DNA of 64,000 nucleotides, taken from positions 7,641-71,640 of the forward strand of contig NW_025934900.1 of NCBI RefSeq assembly GCF_000764305.2. Reading direction: 5' to 3'. The stretch is from Hyalella azteca. Its lineage: Eukaryota; Arthropoda; Malacostraca; Amphipoda; Hyalellidae. The notes below the pieces were generated by a model, which had not been told where the DNA came from, made no database searches, and saw only the letters and a list, made by a program, of their open reading frames with translations. Position numbers and translations under genes: made by a program. Positions 49,469 through 63,356 of the stretch are shown here, in pieces. The stretch's first letter is position 1, and every line of letters starts with the position of its first letter.

Positions 49469-49880
49469 CAGCGTCGGATATGATACGGTACTGAGTTTGG
49501 TGGTCAAGAAACAGATTTTCAGAAACGCTTGGTATACTATGTTGGAGTTCTGTATGATTAGTCGTCTGCTTGTCGCTTCTCGTGGTCTGATGAAGAATAC
49601 CCACATTAACGATTGAATAAATAGGCCGGATCCCTTGTGAATCAAGTCACGAAAAGTTCAAGAATCGGCAACAGGCCATGGGCCTATTTCTTCAACGCCG
49701 ACACTTCTAGTCTATTCTATTCTATTCTATCAGCGTCGGATATTATACGGTAAGGAGATTGGTGGTCAAGAAACATTTTCTGAAAAGCTTGGTGTACTAG
49801 GTTGGAGTTCTGTATGATTAGTCCTCTTCTTGTCGCTTCTCGTGGTCTGGTGAATACCCACATTAACGATTGAATAAATG
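49469..49880. repeat. Direct repeat of about 150 bp flanking a retroelement-like tail
   Basis: Copies at 49469-49620 and 49731-49880 share GGAGTTCTGTATGATTAGTC and ACCCACATTAACGATTGAAT with few differences. Between them, 49621-49730 reads on + as NRQQAMGLFLQRRHF followed by a stop and a TCTAT pentanucleotide run (about 49710-49730). This resembles the end of a CR1-like non-LTR element, which often terminates in a microsatellite. The copies are far too long to be target-site duplications. Confidence 0.55.
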
Positions 49881-52800
49881 CTTATTTATTCAATCCGTCA
49901 AAATACTGCACGGGATTTGACTGAGGACCGAGCAAAAACAATGAGTCAAGTCAAAGTTTCAATTGCAGATGGACAATAATTCCAGCGGTATCATGCGTTT
50001 ACTTTGTGATGGCTGGCATTTGTAACATAAATTTTCATTCATCTGCTGGACTCCACTCTCATTTTAGCCACACCCCAATAAACCAATACCCACAGATGAC
50101 CTTAAACTCCATGTACTCTGGGGGGGCGAGGGTTATCACTCACACTCTATGTGAATAATGGATTAGAGTGGACTGAGGTTTTACACTCCTTGGACAGATA
50201 GTATTGCATATATTGCTTCCTTGCGCCGCACTGTGAGTTAAACTCCTAAGTTGTCTCTAAAATTTGAATACAGGTTTTAGCTTTTATGAGCTTCATGTAA
50301 GAGCCGCCGGCAGCGGAAAGTAACCAAATTTTCAGAATTTAAACATTGCGGTGCTGACTCATTGCACAGCCAAAAATGCAGCAGAAAAATGTGTTGACTA
50401 ATTTTCACAGATCTAAAAGCAAACATTGCACTAAGATCAGAGGAAGGAAAAAAAGGCTCAGGAAAACTGTCTTGTTGGATGAAAATGTTAGGATTATGTT
50501 TAAAATCTTGAAGCGAAATCAGAAGTCGAACCTTGCAAAAAAGTACAAGCTTCAATGTCAAATATTAAAAATACGTATTGGATTCTTTTGTGAATATGAA
50601 CTTCACTTTTTATAGATTACATTTCCACCGATGACTGAATATTTTCAATGATTTTTTCTTAATTACAAGTCGATTATCGATAGCTAGATGATGAAAATTA
50701 TTCTTGATTTTCAGTGTCTCGAGTTCTACGCGTTAACAACTTTACAGGGTATTTCTTTATTCATCACCTTAAGTATATTTCAACCCGACATGAAATTCGG
50801 AAAACAAAATTTGTGGACTCATATTTAACATGCCTGTTTTTATTATCCATCAAAGCTTCTACTTGCGAAGCTTATACCTTTTATTAAAATTCAGGAGTAT
50901 AGTGGCGGGAGAGTAGTTTTATTGAGGGTGTGGCCGTAATTTATGTATAATTTGCAACAAATTTTAGGTAAAAAAGTTCTATTCGATGATGACAGACTGA
51001 TTGTTTCAACCGAGGTAGATAAATCAAGAGAATAACTGAGAAAATACGCTTTGAATTTCTAAAGCTGAATTACCAGAATTTTAAAAATCTAAAAAAAGGT
51101 AACGCATTACGTCGAAAAATATCATATTTTTCTTCAAGTGAGTTATTTTTTATTTCCACGATGCCGCGGTTATAGTGGTTGTGTCTAGCACAACAACCAC
51201 AGGCATAAAAGTGAACAATTTAAAATATCATTCAGGTAGATTGCTTGAGAGTCAAATCAGGAGAGACAACAATAAATAATGATAATGCACTAAAATTTAT
51301 ATTGTTGAGCTGAAGCAAATATATAAGAGTCTCCTTATTTCGGGTGAAATTTCTGATCCACTTGTGAAATTATATCCGAACGCAATTCTATGTAACAAAA
51401 ATTGACTTGCACGATTCTGGCCAGCAACATATAGGGGTCGATACAAGTACTAAGGCAGATAGTATGCAGTGTTTGTTGTGTTAATTAATTATAGATCAAA
51501 ATTAAAGAGAATAATTAAATATCAACACCACAAGCAAGAGCCATGGCGATCGATGCCTTATCTGCCTGAGAGGACCAAGTAATCTATTCACTCTCAATCT
51601 TAATCGCAGATTATCGCAGATTGATCGCACTGCAGTGTGCGAGCATGGCAAGTGTAAGCGAGACATGGCATGGACCACAGCGTACACGACATTGTCCTGA
51701 CCAGCCTCCATTTTCACGGGAATAATCTGAGGCTCTTTAAAGCTCTCTCTCTTACAAGCAGGCCTCACTGACCCCTTTCTGGAGGCCAGTACCTGTTGTC
51801 CTGGAAAGTTTTTGCTGCCTAATCTCTCCTGTTATCCCTGCTGCTGACCCAGTGTAGCCAGGAGAAGCTTCTACTTAAAGAGCTCTCACTGCTGTGCGCT
51901 CTCCTTAGATTATTAAGGAAATATTTACTATATGTAGCATCTTGAAATTAAAGAAGGCCGTAGAATATTGACATTGTTGTACTTTCAGATATTGTCTTTA
52001 ACGGATTACGGCGTCAATTCAGATGAACTGAAAATGAAACGAAAAATGCGAGAGTTCATGTCATTGATTTGAATCAGTTATTGGAAGTATGAATACCAGT
52101 TTTTCGGTGAAAATTCGTTCATTTATTTAAAAATTTTTCATAGTCAGTAACTAAGTCATTCAAATGCTAGAATAAGTTTGATAAAGCAGTTGATTCAAAT
52201 CTACATGTTCAACATAGCCAACTAATTTCCGTGGACATTTTGCTGGATTCGTTGGAGTGGCATTAACAAGCTAGGATCCCTGAACTGAGGTGAAAGTTGA
52301 TCCTTTTGAATATTGTCAAATAGGACTGTAGATAAGTTAGGGGGAAAATTATTAACATATTACTGAACTGGTAACCAAATGACAATCATGAACGTAACAA
52401 AAAACGTAACGAGTTAAGCCGAGTAACCGAATTTTTGGGTTTAACGTTTCAATTCACATTTGAAAATACCAACATCCGTAATTACGAGAAAGATTAATAG
52501 AAGAATTTAAATTTCAAAGAAGCAATCTTCCAATATTTCAATTCGAAGGCTAAGTATTCTACAGCTGAAAATTTCGAAGTTTCCTCTCAGAAATGAAATG
52601 AAAAAAATTTATCTACTAAGTGAAGAGTTAAATTAATAGACAATCAAAGATCCAGTTCTTCATTCCACTGTGGGGAATCGTCAGTATATCTCCCAGAGAA
52701 AGGGGATTCTCACTAAACTTAAAGAAACAGGCAAGTATAACTCAGTGGATCCATATTTGGTGCCTTAGAAATGATCCATATGTGGTTAATTTTCTTCAAA

Positions 52801-55800
52801 AATGCATCAAACTTAAACTTGATTGTATATAGGGCATATCAATATTAATTTATGTGTATTAATTTATACTATGATCTAGATTCGGCGCAACCTATGAGAC
52901 TTTATTTTATTACTTTAAATGGTTTGTTATGCATTCATCTCATTCAGACCATTAACGAGATTACTTGTTTCCGCTGTTTGGGTACTTTTAAAGAATCGCG
53001 TGCAAATTCCATTTTCATAATCAAATTAAATTGTGTGGTTACTTGCAAGATGCAACTGTAATGACTTTACTTAAGAACGTGCATAAATTTAAGACAGAAA
53101 ATTTAATAACCAAGTGGAAGCGCAAGACGCGTAGTCGCTTATGTTTGGCATATTTAGCCTACTGTGATACAAGATAAACTATTACCCTACGCCACGTTGT
53201 ACATTACATTTTAAATATTACGGTCAATTTAATTAAGTTTATAATTTTCAATGTTTAATGAAGACCGAAGCATATATCTCGAGCATAAATTTCGTATGTA
53301 AATCAATTGATGATCTTGAGCTGAGGGCTCGCTGCGCCATCACGTCAGCGGAGTGCATGGCGACTCTCACTTATCAGATTTTACGGACGTCGTTCCGTTG
53401 CGTCTGTGTTCCGTCGAAACGAATCTTATTCCAGCCGCAGCAGTGCAGTGTATAGACTGATGCTCACAAGGTTGTAATTCATTAAACTAAATTACCAATT
53501 CAATTTTGATGGCATGGCGGTGTAACTATCATGACTCAGCATCGAATAAGAGATTTCATCTTTATTCTTTGATGTTGCAATTAAGAAAGAATTGCAAATT
53601 TAAGAAAATATCAACAGGAATCGGTATAGTGCGATTGGGCATTACCATCACAATTATCAAAATATTTATCCATTATGTTAAATGTTTAAATTGTTATCAG
53701 TAAATTTTACCACTTTTTTGTTTCCAAAATTTATGTGTTCTTAATATATTAATGGATATTTTAATGAGTTTAATCCATCGAGGTCTGGAGAACACTTCTT
53801 GGGACTTGTGATTGTGCGTAGGAAATAAATGACCTGAAAGTGTCGATGATATTACTGCCTCAATTCTGACAAAAATTGCTGAAACAAATTAGTGTACAAA
53901 ATTTTAGATATACTTGAATGATAAATTTGTTAAGAGCTTTTGTCTCGTAAAACAATTGGCCTCCGACGCCCGAGACCGCGCTCAGTCAAGAGGTCAACAA
54001 AGAATCACAGGATAGGAGCGGATCCGGCATTCATTGTGAAATTTCAAATCAATAACCTGCATGATTAACATTCCTGCTTGTAAAAGTGCTCGAAATTCCT
54101 GTAATTATATTAAATGATTGAACAAGATGAGTTTTTCTTTGATGGAGCACTGTAGGGTCAGGTGGAAACGCTGAAAAATCTTTTTGAATCAACTTAATTA
54201 TAAGTCAAGTTTAGTATGAATAGTTGATGCCGGAATCTTGAAGTTGTGTTGCGAATAGCTGGAGTGGGCATAAATATATTAATTGTGGAATTATTGTTTT
54301 TATTTGTTTTGGTACTGTCTTACCTTCATATAATATAAGAAGATCTTTATGCTGTGTAACAGTTTATCATCACATAAATTTTTTACAATTGTTCATGGAT
54401 CATGAAATGTTTCCAGTTTTATTACAAACCTGAAATTCATATGTGCCCACAAATTCAAATTAAATGAATTTTAATTTTAAAATTTTTGGATATTTGGTTA
54501 AATTTGTTACCTAAATTAGTATGGAAAGACACAATACCTCATTATTCGGCAATCCCTGGCTGTAGAAAATTCGACCATGTAGCAAATTGCAGCAATTTTT
54601 GGAAATCCCTGGCGGTAGCAAAAAGGTGCAGTAGCAAATTCAATTGACGCACTGCAGCAACTGAGCAAAGTCTAGTACACTTAACTCTTATCTTCGTGTG
54701 CGAAATTCTTTAAAAAAATATATTGGACAAAATAATTAATTGAGAGATTTTCAGAACTATCAGGCTACAAACTATGCTTGCTGGAAAACACTACAAGAAG
54801 CTCCTCATATTGCCACTTAAATAACAATGCTTATTCCTAGTGGCTGTACTAATAATGACTTTATTTAGCTTCGGAGTTCAAACGTGCGGCGCAGTTGGAG
54901 CTCCAGAGGTCGTGTCGAAGCTGCATGAACTCCGGCATTGCTGTGCTCAACATCGACCAAAAATTTTTATGTTCTTGCAGCAAAGATAAGTGGCGTATTT
55001 ATTCCTAATAGAGTGATCAATAATGGTGCAGTGAATTGAAAGTTCAGAAAGGATAAGACGAAGCAGAAATAAAGTGAGTCTCAAGGTCAATAATTGTTCC
55101 ACCTGGTAATTAGGCAGAGTGTTTAACATTTTACTGAAGCCTCGCCATCTTGGGAAAATAATGTTAAGCAGACAATGAATTTTGAAATGTAAAGTCAAAA
55201 TATCCGTTTAGAGGGTAAAGGTGTAATGACGAAATAAGGAATTTAATAGATGATTTTGATTACTGTTAAGGAAAATAAAGTTTAAATGTTCAAGTTTTTC
55301 ATCTATGTTATTTCAAAATTCTATTATTTCGAAAAGACCTCAGTTATTGTTAGGAGTTCGGTTAGATCTATAAGCTACAAAACTGACAGAAACAAATGAC
55401 ACATATGGGATGAAATTATACCTGACCTGCTGCACTCGCCAGCAGCGACCTCCATGTGGATGTTTGAGGTCATGTTTATCATGTTTCACTTGACAGGCAG
55501 TTGACGAAATAGCCTTCCTCACTGGCTGGGTTCTCACTGCAAGTCCCGCGGCCTCAACAATTGAAAAGCGCGGTATTTGCCTCTACAAGGCCTCTCTCTT
55601 TCAGTTTTTAAAATGCCTGTTTCCGTCCCGGGCGCTGACAGGCTGAAATTACTAAGCAAGTGAAATACTATTTCTCAAAAGTCAACAAATCAATAATGGC
55701 AATGGATTTGAACGTTTTAACTTGAGCGAGTCTATGTCACCATCAATAAGCACCCAAACTTGTCGTTGTAAAACATTTCCCTAAATTACATTTTATTCTT

Positions 55801-58093
55801 AGAGCGAATCAATTTGCATAAAGATCGATGATTTATTTATCGAGATGTCTTCCGCACGCAAGTTGATTCAAGTGCACGAAAAATGGCAATAATCAACATG
55901 AATATTCGTTTAAAGAAATTGAGTTACGATAAGTATTTTTTTGTGTATAAAGGGCCATAATTACCTCTATTTGAGATAAAATGATGGAAATCATGGAATT
56001 ATCGTCATTTACACACCTTTGCATTAGTAAGAGTCCATCGAAAGTACTTTCTTCTATCAATTGGCCGTTCTCATGACTATTTGTAATATAATTTCTTTGT
56101 TATCACTCAAATTAAGTTGATGAGCAGCCATTAATTATATAGAAATAGAGTCTAGATGTCACGCTGAACATTGTCAACGCAAGAGGTCAACTATAGGAGA
56201 GCTGTTATAGATAGGAGAGCTGTAGATAGGAGAGAGAGAGAGAGCTGTAGGAGATATAGTCAACTATAGGAGAGCTGTAGCTGGTCGATTATAATTATAA
56301 AAGAAAATTATTTATTACTTTAATCGGACTATTATATATAAGAAAATGGATCGGTCTCCGTATGGATCGGTTTGTGCTACACTTCCAATGAATTTTATTT
56401 ATGCTATGGGTGCTATAGTTCTCATATAGTTTAAAAACTAAGAGTATATCGTCTCTGAGCGAGTATACATTATATGTGCATGATGGGTAGTAGCAAACCT
56501 CGTAAGTTAAATTTTCCGCTGCTAAAAAGCTCTCTCACGACGACATTTCCCACTGAAGCTTGAGCAGAAAACAAGCATTCAAGCGTGATTTGTGCTGCGA
56601 TAGACTGGTATTTCTTACAGTCCCTGGAGTCCACAAGCCTGCAATAAGCCAGCACAATGAGGGCTCTGCGCACCCCTTGATGACACGGCTGGGATAGCCG
56701 CTTGGCATGCGCGACATTTGGTGATGGATGACCATCGTGTCTTGCTATGGCGGTGCAGCCACTGAGCCGAGAATTACTTAGCGCCCTCGGGTGCTATCAT
56801 AATTTTGGTAATTAACACTGACTGAAGAGAGCAATGTTTCATCACTGGAGCTTGATAGCGCTAGGAACGAAATATTTACGAGTGAAGAAAGGGTAACTAG
56901 CGGGTAGCCGGGGCGTTGCCAAGGAGGTTGCTGTGTGACACCTTGCAGGTTCATATAGGCGGATCAGGTTACCTCTGCTCTGTATATAGGTTAACCTGGA
57001 ACAAAGGGGCTATCAGGGTAGCAAATCAAGTCAGAAGAACAGGTTAACCAGAGTTCATGTGCTTGCATTGCTAAATGGATACAATTCTAAGGCATACCCT
57101 ACAAATTGCTCAGGACCAAATCTTTCTCCTTAGTTGTAAGGGAAAATCTTGCACCGGTTTTTAGGCCAGGGTTCAACTGACAAATCTTGTGTAACATAGT
57201 ATGGATCATCGGATCAAGCCTACAAGTAAGCAAATACAAACTTGTGACGGATCAGCATCTTCCAGTTGAAAAGGTTCATTTAAATCAGGCTAGGTGTAAA
57301 ACTGTTAATGAATAATTTTTCCATTTTCCCTGCCTCACTCTACGAGCGTTTGGAGTTATCCTGGTAGAAAGCGCAATTTTTAGGTCATCAAAAATAACAA
57401 GAAGGTCCAGCACTACGCAGAGAAAGCACATGAATCGCTCAGCGAGGCTGCAAGACAACAAATTATACAGGAAGTGTGAGCATGCAGCAACGGTCGGACC
57501 TGCCGGAGCGGCTCGCGGGGCTGCACTTGTCCTGGCTCACTCTATATACTCCGCAGCTCAGGACCACAAAGTTTGCTCAGCACGGGGTTATAATAGTGAT
57601 AATTTAAATGTGTTGGCTTAATTAACTTGTATAAGTAAAATATACAAATAATTTCCTATATAATTAGGTGCATCGTGCATGATTGACCGAATATTCTTGT
57701 GTGCTCTGCGAAATTACTTTATTGGGCGAAGGCTCATAACATATAACATTCAGCAGAAATATTATTAATATAGTAGGAAATTTATTTGGCATTGCACAGA
57801 AATCAAGGAGTGTTTGAGTCCAACTTGGTCACGCCTGTGCATACCTGAGTTTCCTGTGGTGCTCGGAGACATCAAACGATATCGGAAATTCTTCTTCTGC
57901 CTGGGCGAGGAGCGGTCGAGTTCCCGGATCGTTCTTTTTCCATCGTTAATGTGGTGGCGAATGTAAAAATCTTGTACTGCGAACCCGGACTTGAACAGCC
58001 TTGAAAGTTCCAGCTTATTTGAAATTATAAACAATTGCATCTCCTGAATGGAATGCGCCTTCCTGGAAGTTTTTCTTCGATTATTTGTGCCAG
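49881..58093. other. Gene-poor AT-rich intergenic region
   Basis: I find no credible exon, RNA gene or intact transposon in these 8.2 kb. All open stretches are under 100 codons, lack family similarity and show AT-driven composition. Slightly GC-richer islands occur near 51530-51790, 53310-53460, 55390-55620, 56520-56760 and 57420-57600. None gives a convincing coding call. A short repeat of GGAGAGCTGTAGATA-type units lies at about 56190-56280. Confidence 0.5.
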
Positions 58094-58104
58094 TGAGCCT
58101 GCGT

Positions 58105-59247
58105 GAGCCTGCGTGAGACATACGAGTCTCTTTCTTGAATTGCAATAATTCCGTGCTTCTCAATCGTACATTTTACGAACATAAGTTGTACTCATGTCTG
58201 GATTTATTTTGAATAACGCGCATTGTGGTAATAAGAAAGAAAATATTTAGGTGCAAATTCCACGCCCGTTCAATGGAGCGTCCTTTGAAGTTCATTAATT
58301 AAATTTGTTTTGGTAACAACGAATTTAAATACAAGTGACATAAAAAAGAGGACTTGTGTTCACTATTTTATCGCTCAACGACGGCTTGAAATAAAAGAAT
58401 TAATATCGTAAGATATTAATTCGAAAAGTGAATGGCCTGACACTATAAGTCAAAATATATTCAAGCGCCTGCATGGCTTATGGCATGGGCTGCTTTATTG
58501 AACCAATAAAGATTGGCTTGTTAGGATAATCAAACAAAGCGAAACTGCCAATTTGCTTATCAGGTAAGAAGTATACATGGTAGTCGGAACTATGCAAGGA
58601 ATGTTGGTTCAGCTGGACATTGACTTGTAGTGTTTCCAATATTGTATGCACATGAGCCTGCATGATACCTACGAGTCTCTTTCTTGAATTGCATTCATTC
58701 CGGGCTTCTCAATCGTACATTTTACGAACACAAGCTGCACTCATGTCTCGATTTATTTTCAATAACGCGCATTGTGGTGATAGGAAAGAAAATAATTTAG
58801 GTGCAAATTCCACTCCCGTTCAATGGAGCGTCCTTTGAAGTTCATTAATTACATTTGTTTTGGTTACAACGAATTTAAATACAAGTGACATAAAAAGGAG
58901 GACTAGTATTCACTATTTTATCGCTCAACGACGGCTCAACATAAGAGAAGAACATATCATAGGATATGTTCTTCTCTTAATATGTTCTTTTCGAATATGT
59001 TCTTCTCATCTTAATTCGAAAAGTGAATGACCTGACACTATAAGTCAAAACAAACTCAAGCGCCTGCATGGCTTGTGGCAAGGGCTGCTTTATTGAACCA
59101 ATAAAGATTGGCTTGTTAGGATATCAAACAAAGAAAAACGGCCAATTTGCTTATCAGTTAAGAAGTATACTTGGTAGTCGGAACTATCTAAGGAATGTTG
59201 GCTCAGCTGGACATTGACTTGTGGTGTTTCCAATATTGTATGCACGT
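58105..59247. repeat. Tandem duplication of a 550-600-bp block with variable hairpins
   Basis: Copy 1 is about 58105-58653 and copy 2 about 58654-59247. They match through most of their length (TACGAGTCTCTTTCTTGAAT, TCAATGGAGCGTCCTTTGAA, AACCAATAAAGATTGGCTTG). Where copy 1 has an 11-bp-arm hairpin (58397-58422, loop GTAA), copy 2 has a different 17-bp-arm hairpin (58942-58979, loop ATAG) plus about 45 bases of related ATATGTTCTT sequence. There is no protein signature. Units may belong to a non-autonomous element. Confidence 0.8.
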
Positions 59248-60400
59248 CTAGAAAATGCAATACACATAAAACGCTCATTCGCTGATCACTGAAAGGTTAA
59301 CCCATTTGTTCTTTGAGCAAGAAGAAGACAATTACCATGCATACACAATAGAAAAGACAAAACAATATCAGAATCTATGAAACAATGGTCGTGAACTGAT
59401 TGCAGTTTTGAATACCGCGTTTTATATGAATTGATGATGAATCAAATTCGATGATATGGTCGCTGTTTGGAAACTTGTCATGAAACTTGAATTTAAAGTT
59501 TCAAATAAACGGTTTAATTTTCAATTTAATACTTTAATTAAATATATTAAAAAAATTACACGGGACTTCATTTATCATTGATTTGCGTATTCAGTTAAAG
59601 AATCAAGAACTAAATAGAGCCAAGCACGTCATAAATACGTAACACAGAAGTCAGTGACATTGAAACTTCTCAGCAGTTGCCCATCCTTCGACTCTTATTG
59701 ACACGGAGTTATGTTGTGCTGATGCCTTGCTCCACAGATCCTGGTCATTCTTTAACATGTCTTCCTAACAAGCAAGAATTGGCCTGCACTTGCAGCACAA
59801 AACAGATCACTAAAATAAATTATTATTCGCTCTACAATGAGCGGCAATTCAGGAGCATAAATCTTTGTGAGCCACTGCACTGCTGATGTTCTTGACCAGA
59901 AGTGCCGTCGAGAACAAGTCTGTTGAGAGGCTGGGCTAGTAAATAAGGCTTGATGTGTACAGTTGAACTGATAAGTTAGGCAGCAACACAACGTGCAGGA
60001 TCGAGTAAAGCCCCTAGTAAGAACAGGATAATCAATTATATTCTTACAAATTATATACGATATTATATTCAACATAGTTTTTAGGTTCAATGCTCTAGGT
60101 TATCGGCAGTAATGGAGCGAGAATGTTATTAGACATTCATGCCAAATTTACATATTTTATCCATACTAGAAAATCAATTTAAACATTTCTTGATATATTT
60201 TTGAAGAAATGTGTACTCTCACAAAATTGGAAGAAATTTACTATATAATAGACAAATTTTTCTATATTGTGATAATGCGAATCACCCAATAAAATTTATC
60301 ACTAAATGATTTTTTTTATGTACGTTCTCTTATGACATTTTAGATATAAATGTAGACAAAAATTTACGATTATTTCATGAAATTTTAATAGACAAAATGA
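59248..60400. other. Intergenic sequence, nothing recognised
   Basis: AT-rich. The Cys-rich frames at 59677-59886 (+) and 59752-60090 (-) overlap on opposite strands, have no family resemblance and have no splice context that would support them. Confidence 0.4.
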
Positions 60401-60602
60401 GATTATTTCAAAGTTTACCTTGCAACCAGATTGTTGGTACGAATAGGGAGCTACAGTATAATTGGTTCCAACAAAATTTTTAGGATACTGACTAGCAAAA
60501 CTAGATTATTTTTAAGTTCACCTTGCAACCAGATTTTTTGTACGAATAGCTAGGGAGCTACAGAATAATTGGTTCCAACATAATTTTTTAGGATACTGAC
60601 TT
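60401..60602. repeat. Tandem pair of about 100-bp units
   Basis: Copies at 60401-60495 and 60504-60602 share ACCTTGCAACCAGATT, GGGAGCTACAG, ATAATTGGTTCCAACA and TTTTTAGGATACTGACT. The second copy has a 4-base TAGC insertion. No coding content. Confidence 0.75.
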
Positions 60603-62502
60603 TAAGGAACAGCGAGCCATGCAAGGTGTCCAGGAGCGTTCAGTGTCGCAACCAAATGCCTCACAAACAACCAACAGATCAGAACAGCTGCAAGCTTTAT
60701 GTTGAGCCATGGCTACGCTCCTGGAATACATAAAAGGAACGTTTTATGCACCATTGCAATACTTCATATAAGGACGAGCCATTCCTCTGAACAGTATGGG
60801 GCTGTCGTTAAGATTCTCTGAAACGATACTGTATGCTTGCAGAGTAACCGAGCCTCACATCAGAGCGTCAGCTCACAAGTCTTCTAAGATCATCCTGGTG
60901 AAAATAATTCATAAATCTCGCTTACATAAAATATTAATATCATTCTCTCAAAGTATTTATTGAACTGCCAATAATGCAATGTATAGTTATCATTTTTTAC
61001 CGAGACAAATTTGATGTGAGCAGCTGAAAGTTCATTCAACCACTCGGCGCACATAAACTTAGTTGAGCTTCCCCTGTGTGCCAGATATAAAGTTCGCTTA
61101 ATCATGCAGGCAATAACGAGGGATTAGTCCGAGAAATTGCATGTGTTAGGTTTGTTACCACAAACATCACAGCCATGAGGTACACCAACCACCTTAATTG
61201 ACTGAAATTTCGTGCCTCCTTCTGAGTGTCGGCTTTAAATTTCAGTGTGGCTGAGGATTTAAAAGCATTTTGCATTGTGTGCGGTTAGCGAGCATATACG
61301 TACGGTGGAATTGAATACAATGGCAAACAAGCCTGGCTTGTGACGCTGCCTGAGTGTCGCCGGCATCAAAGGAAGATGTCGGCTCGCTAAACTTGCCAGA
61401 TATTGCGGTCAACACCGAGTCTGATCCGGAACATATAATTCGGCTTCTTGAATACCGGACTTTCGCTTACACGTACCGGGGCATGGGTAGGGTAGCGGTG
61501 CTTTGTCAAATGCCATTTGAGATGGCTATAGCTTTTGTAGTGTTTACTGATAATATCGAAATTGAATCTATTAATCCCATATAATTAGCTCCATATAGCA
61601 CATGGAAAATTTTAATTATCTCCGCAGTTCTGTGTTAAAATGAAATTTATATTAATTACAATTCAAAGCAGCAAACACAGCTCGAAGAAATACTATTTTT
61701 CGCTTATATAAATTTGAATGTAAAATAAAAATATAGAACTATTAATTTAAAATAAGAAGCAAAATCACACGATCGGCACTGACAAAGATGAATGGCAGCA
61801 TGAAATCAATTAGAAATGCTCAATAAGTTGAAGTTTAAATGTCTCAGTTTCATATTACTTTTGAAAGTTGGCTACAAAGTGTGACTGTTAAATTGATGGA
61901 GTAACCATCTTGAAACCCGAAAATTAAGCTAAATATGTGTTTTTTGCTGCGAACTGTGTAACTCAATGCTGTATAATTTCAAAAAAGAAAATAGACACGC
62001 CTGTTCTAGTTGCAGTTAACGGCAGCAAAATATCATACCAAATATTCCAGCTGCCACACCAAAGTGCGTCAAATGTGCACCAAATTGTTTGCGATAATAA
62101 ATAATGAGATGAGACAGCACGCTGTCCCAACAGCTGCGGCTCTCACTCTGAACTTTCGTTAGTATTGAGGTCAGGATAACGCAAAGAGCTCGCATGAGGA
62201 TAATTTTTTTCTACTAGAATCCCGAACATATTTGGGAGCTCGAAAAAACCTCATTTATGCCAAAGAGCACGTATATATATACGCTGCATTACGGCCAGTT
62301 CTCCGACCTTATAGTAAGAGCCGGCATTCGTTTGGTAGTATATTTTAAATTGAAAAAATACATGCACTATAAGGATATTTTATATATTATAAGGATATTA
62401 TCTTATTATATTATAATATAATTATTATAAGGATATTATATATATATTTACAATATCTTTCAGTGTTCTCGTAGCGCGTGCATACATAGGAGGTTATCCA
62501 CG
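60603..62502. other. Intergenic sequence, one uncertain open frame
   Basis: Mostly AT-rich with nothing recognised. 61354-61584 (+) is a 76-codon open stretch of balanced composition in its first two thirds (SLNLPDIAVNTESDPEHIIR). It has no recognisable domain or splice partners, so I do not call a gene. AT dinucleotide-rich sequence lies at 62360-62455. Confidence 0.4.
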
Positions 62503-62600
62503 AAACCCAGCATTTGCCTTGAGCGCACCAAAAAATGCTGGGTTTTTGAAAAAAATCCCTTTTTTTTTGGTTTTTGAAAAACCAAAAAAATCCCTTTTTT
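62503..62600. repeat. Two adjacent inverted repeats
   Basis: First, AAACCCAGCATTT at 62503-62515 pairs perfectly with 62533-62545 across a 17-base spacer. Second, 62562-62575 (seven T, GG, five T) pairs perfectly with 62577-62590 around a single G. The second palindrome is itself flanked by direct copies of AAAAAAATCCCTTTTTT (62549-62568 and 62584-62600). Confidence 0.8.
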
Positions 62601-63356
62601 GAACTCGTATACAATTTCAATTATGCGGACCTGCTACGCATGGTTGGATTGCTTTTTTTGTAAAAAAATCCACGATTTTGTTATAACCAGAATAATGAAA
62701 AGTTTATATGTTTTACTTGGAACTTTACACAGCTTTGAAAATTGTACACATTTTATCTACACTTCTAGTTATAAGAAATTCTGTTACTTCTTGCTATGAC
62801 TGCGATTTTTAAAAAAAGTATTTTCAGCCATTTTTTTCGCCAATATCATGCTTTGATTATAGTTTCTCTATCTACGTCATTGGTGAAATTTTCCCTGGAG
62901 CTGAAGTTACTCCACTTTTCATCATGATCGACGTTACTGTTTCCAAATCTCTTTGCTCTCTTCGCTGCTGACAAATCTCGTTAATTTTTCGTGGCCTTCC
63001 CAACACTTTTTGCATTTACGAAGCCTTATTTAATACTCATCGCTGGGCTGATAACGAACATGGCATTGAACAGGCCGATGCTCCAATATATCATGAAAAT
63101 TTACTGAGTGTCAAATCATTAACAGTTGCAGGCCTTTTTAAACTCTTCCTTAAATACATTTCTTAACGACGAAAGCAGAAATTGTTTGGTAACTAAAAAT
63201 ATTGTAAGCCTATACATATTGAATTTTGTTCAAACTGAGTTGACACTAATATGCTCTAATTCAGTTGCAAATATGATGATATAGATTGGAGTACACATGG
63301 CAAAGAACATTCCAACTATATCAGAATGATTGACTTGCTCATATAACATTTTAGTG

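Noticed and set aside
57430..57621. GC-richer frame with Gly-Pro-Ala, possible collagen exon
   Set aside because: The Gly-X-Y pattern breaks after two triplets and no splice sites frame it.
58478..59278. Similar - strand reading frames of about 60 codons in both copies of the duplication
   Set aside because: The frame persists only because the DNA is duplicated; most differences between copies change the amino acid, which is not the pattern of a maintained protein.
59677..60090. Cys-rich frames on both strands
   Set aside because: They overlap on opposite strands and have neither similarity, start context nor splice support.
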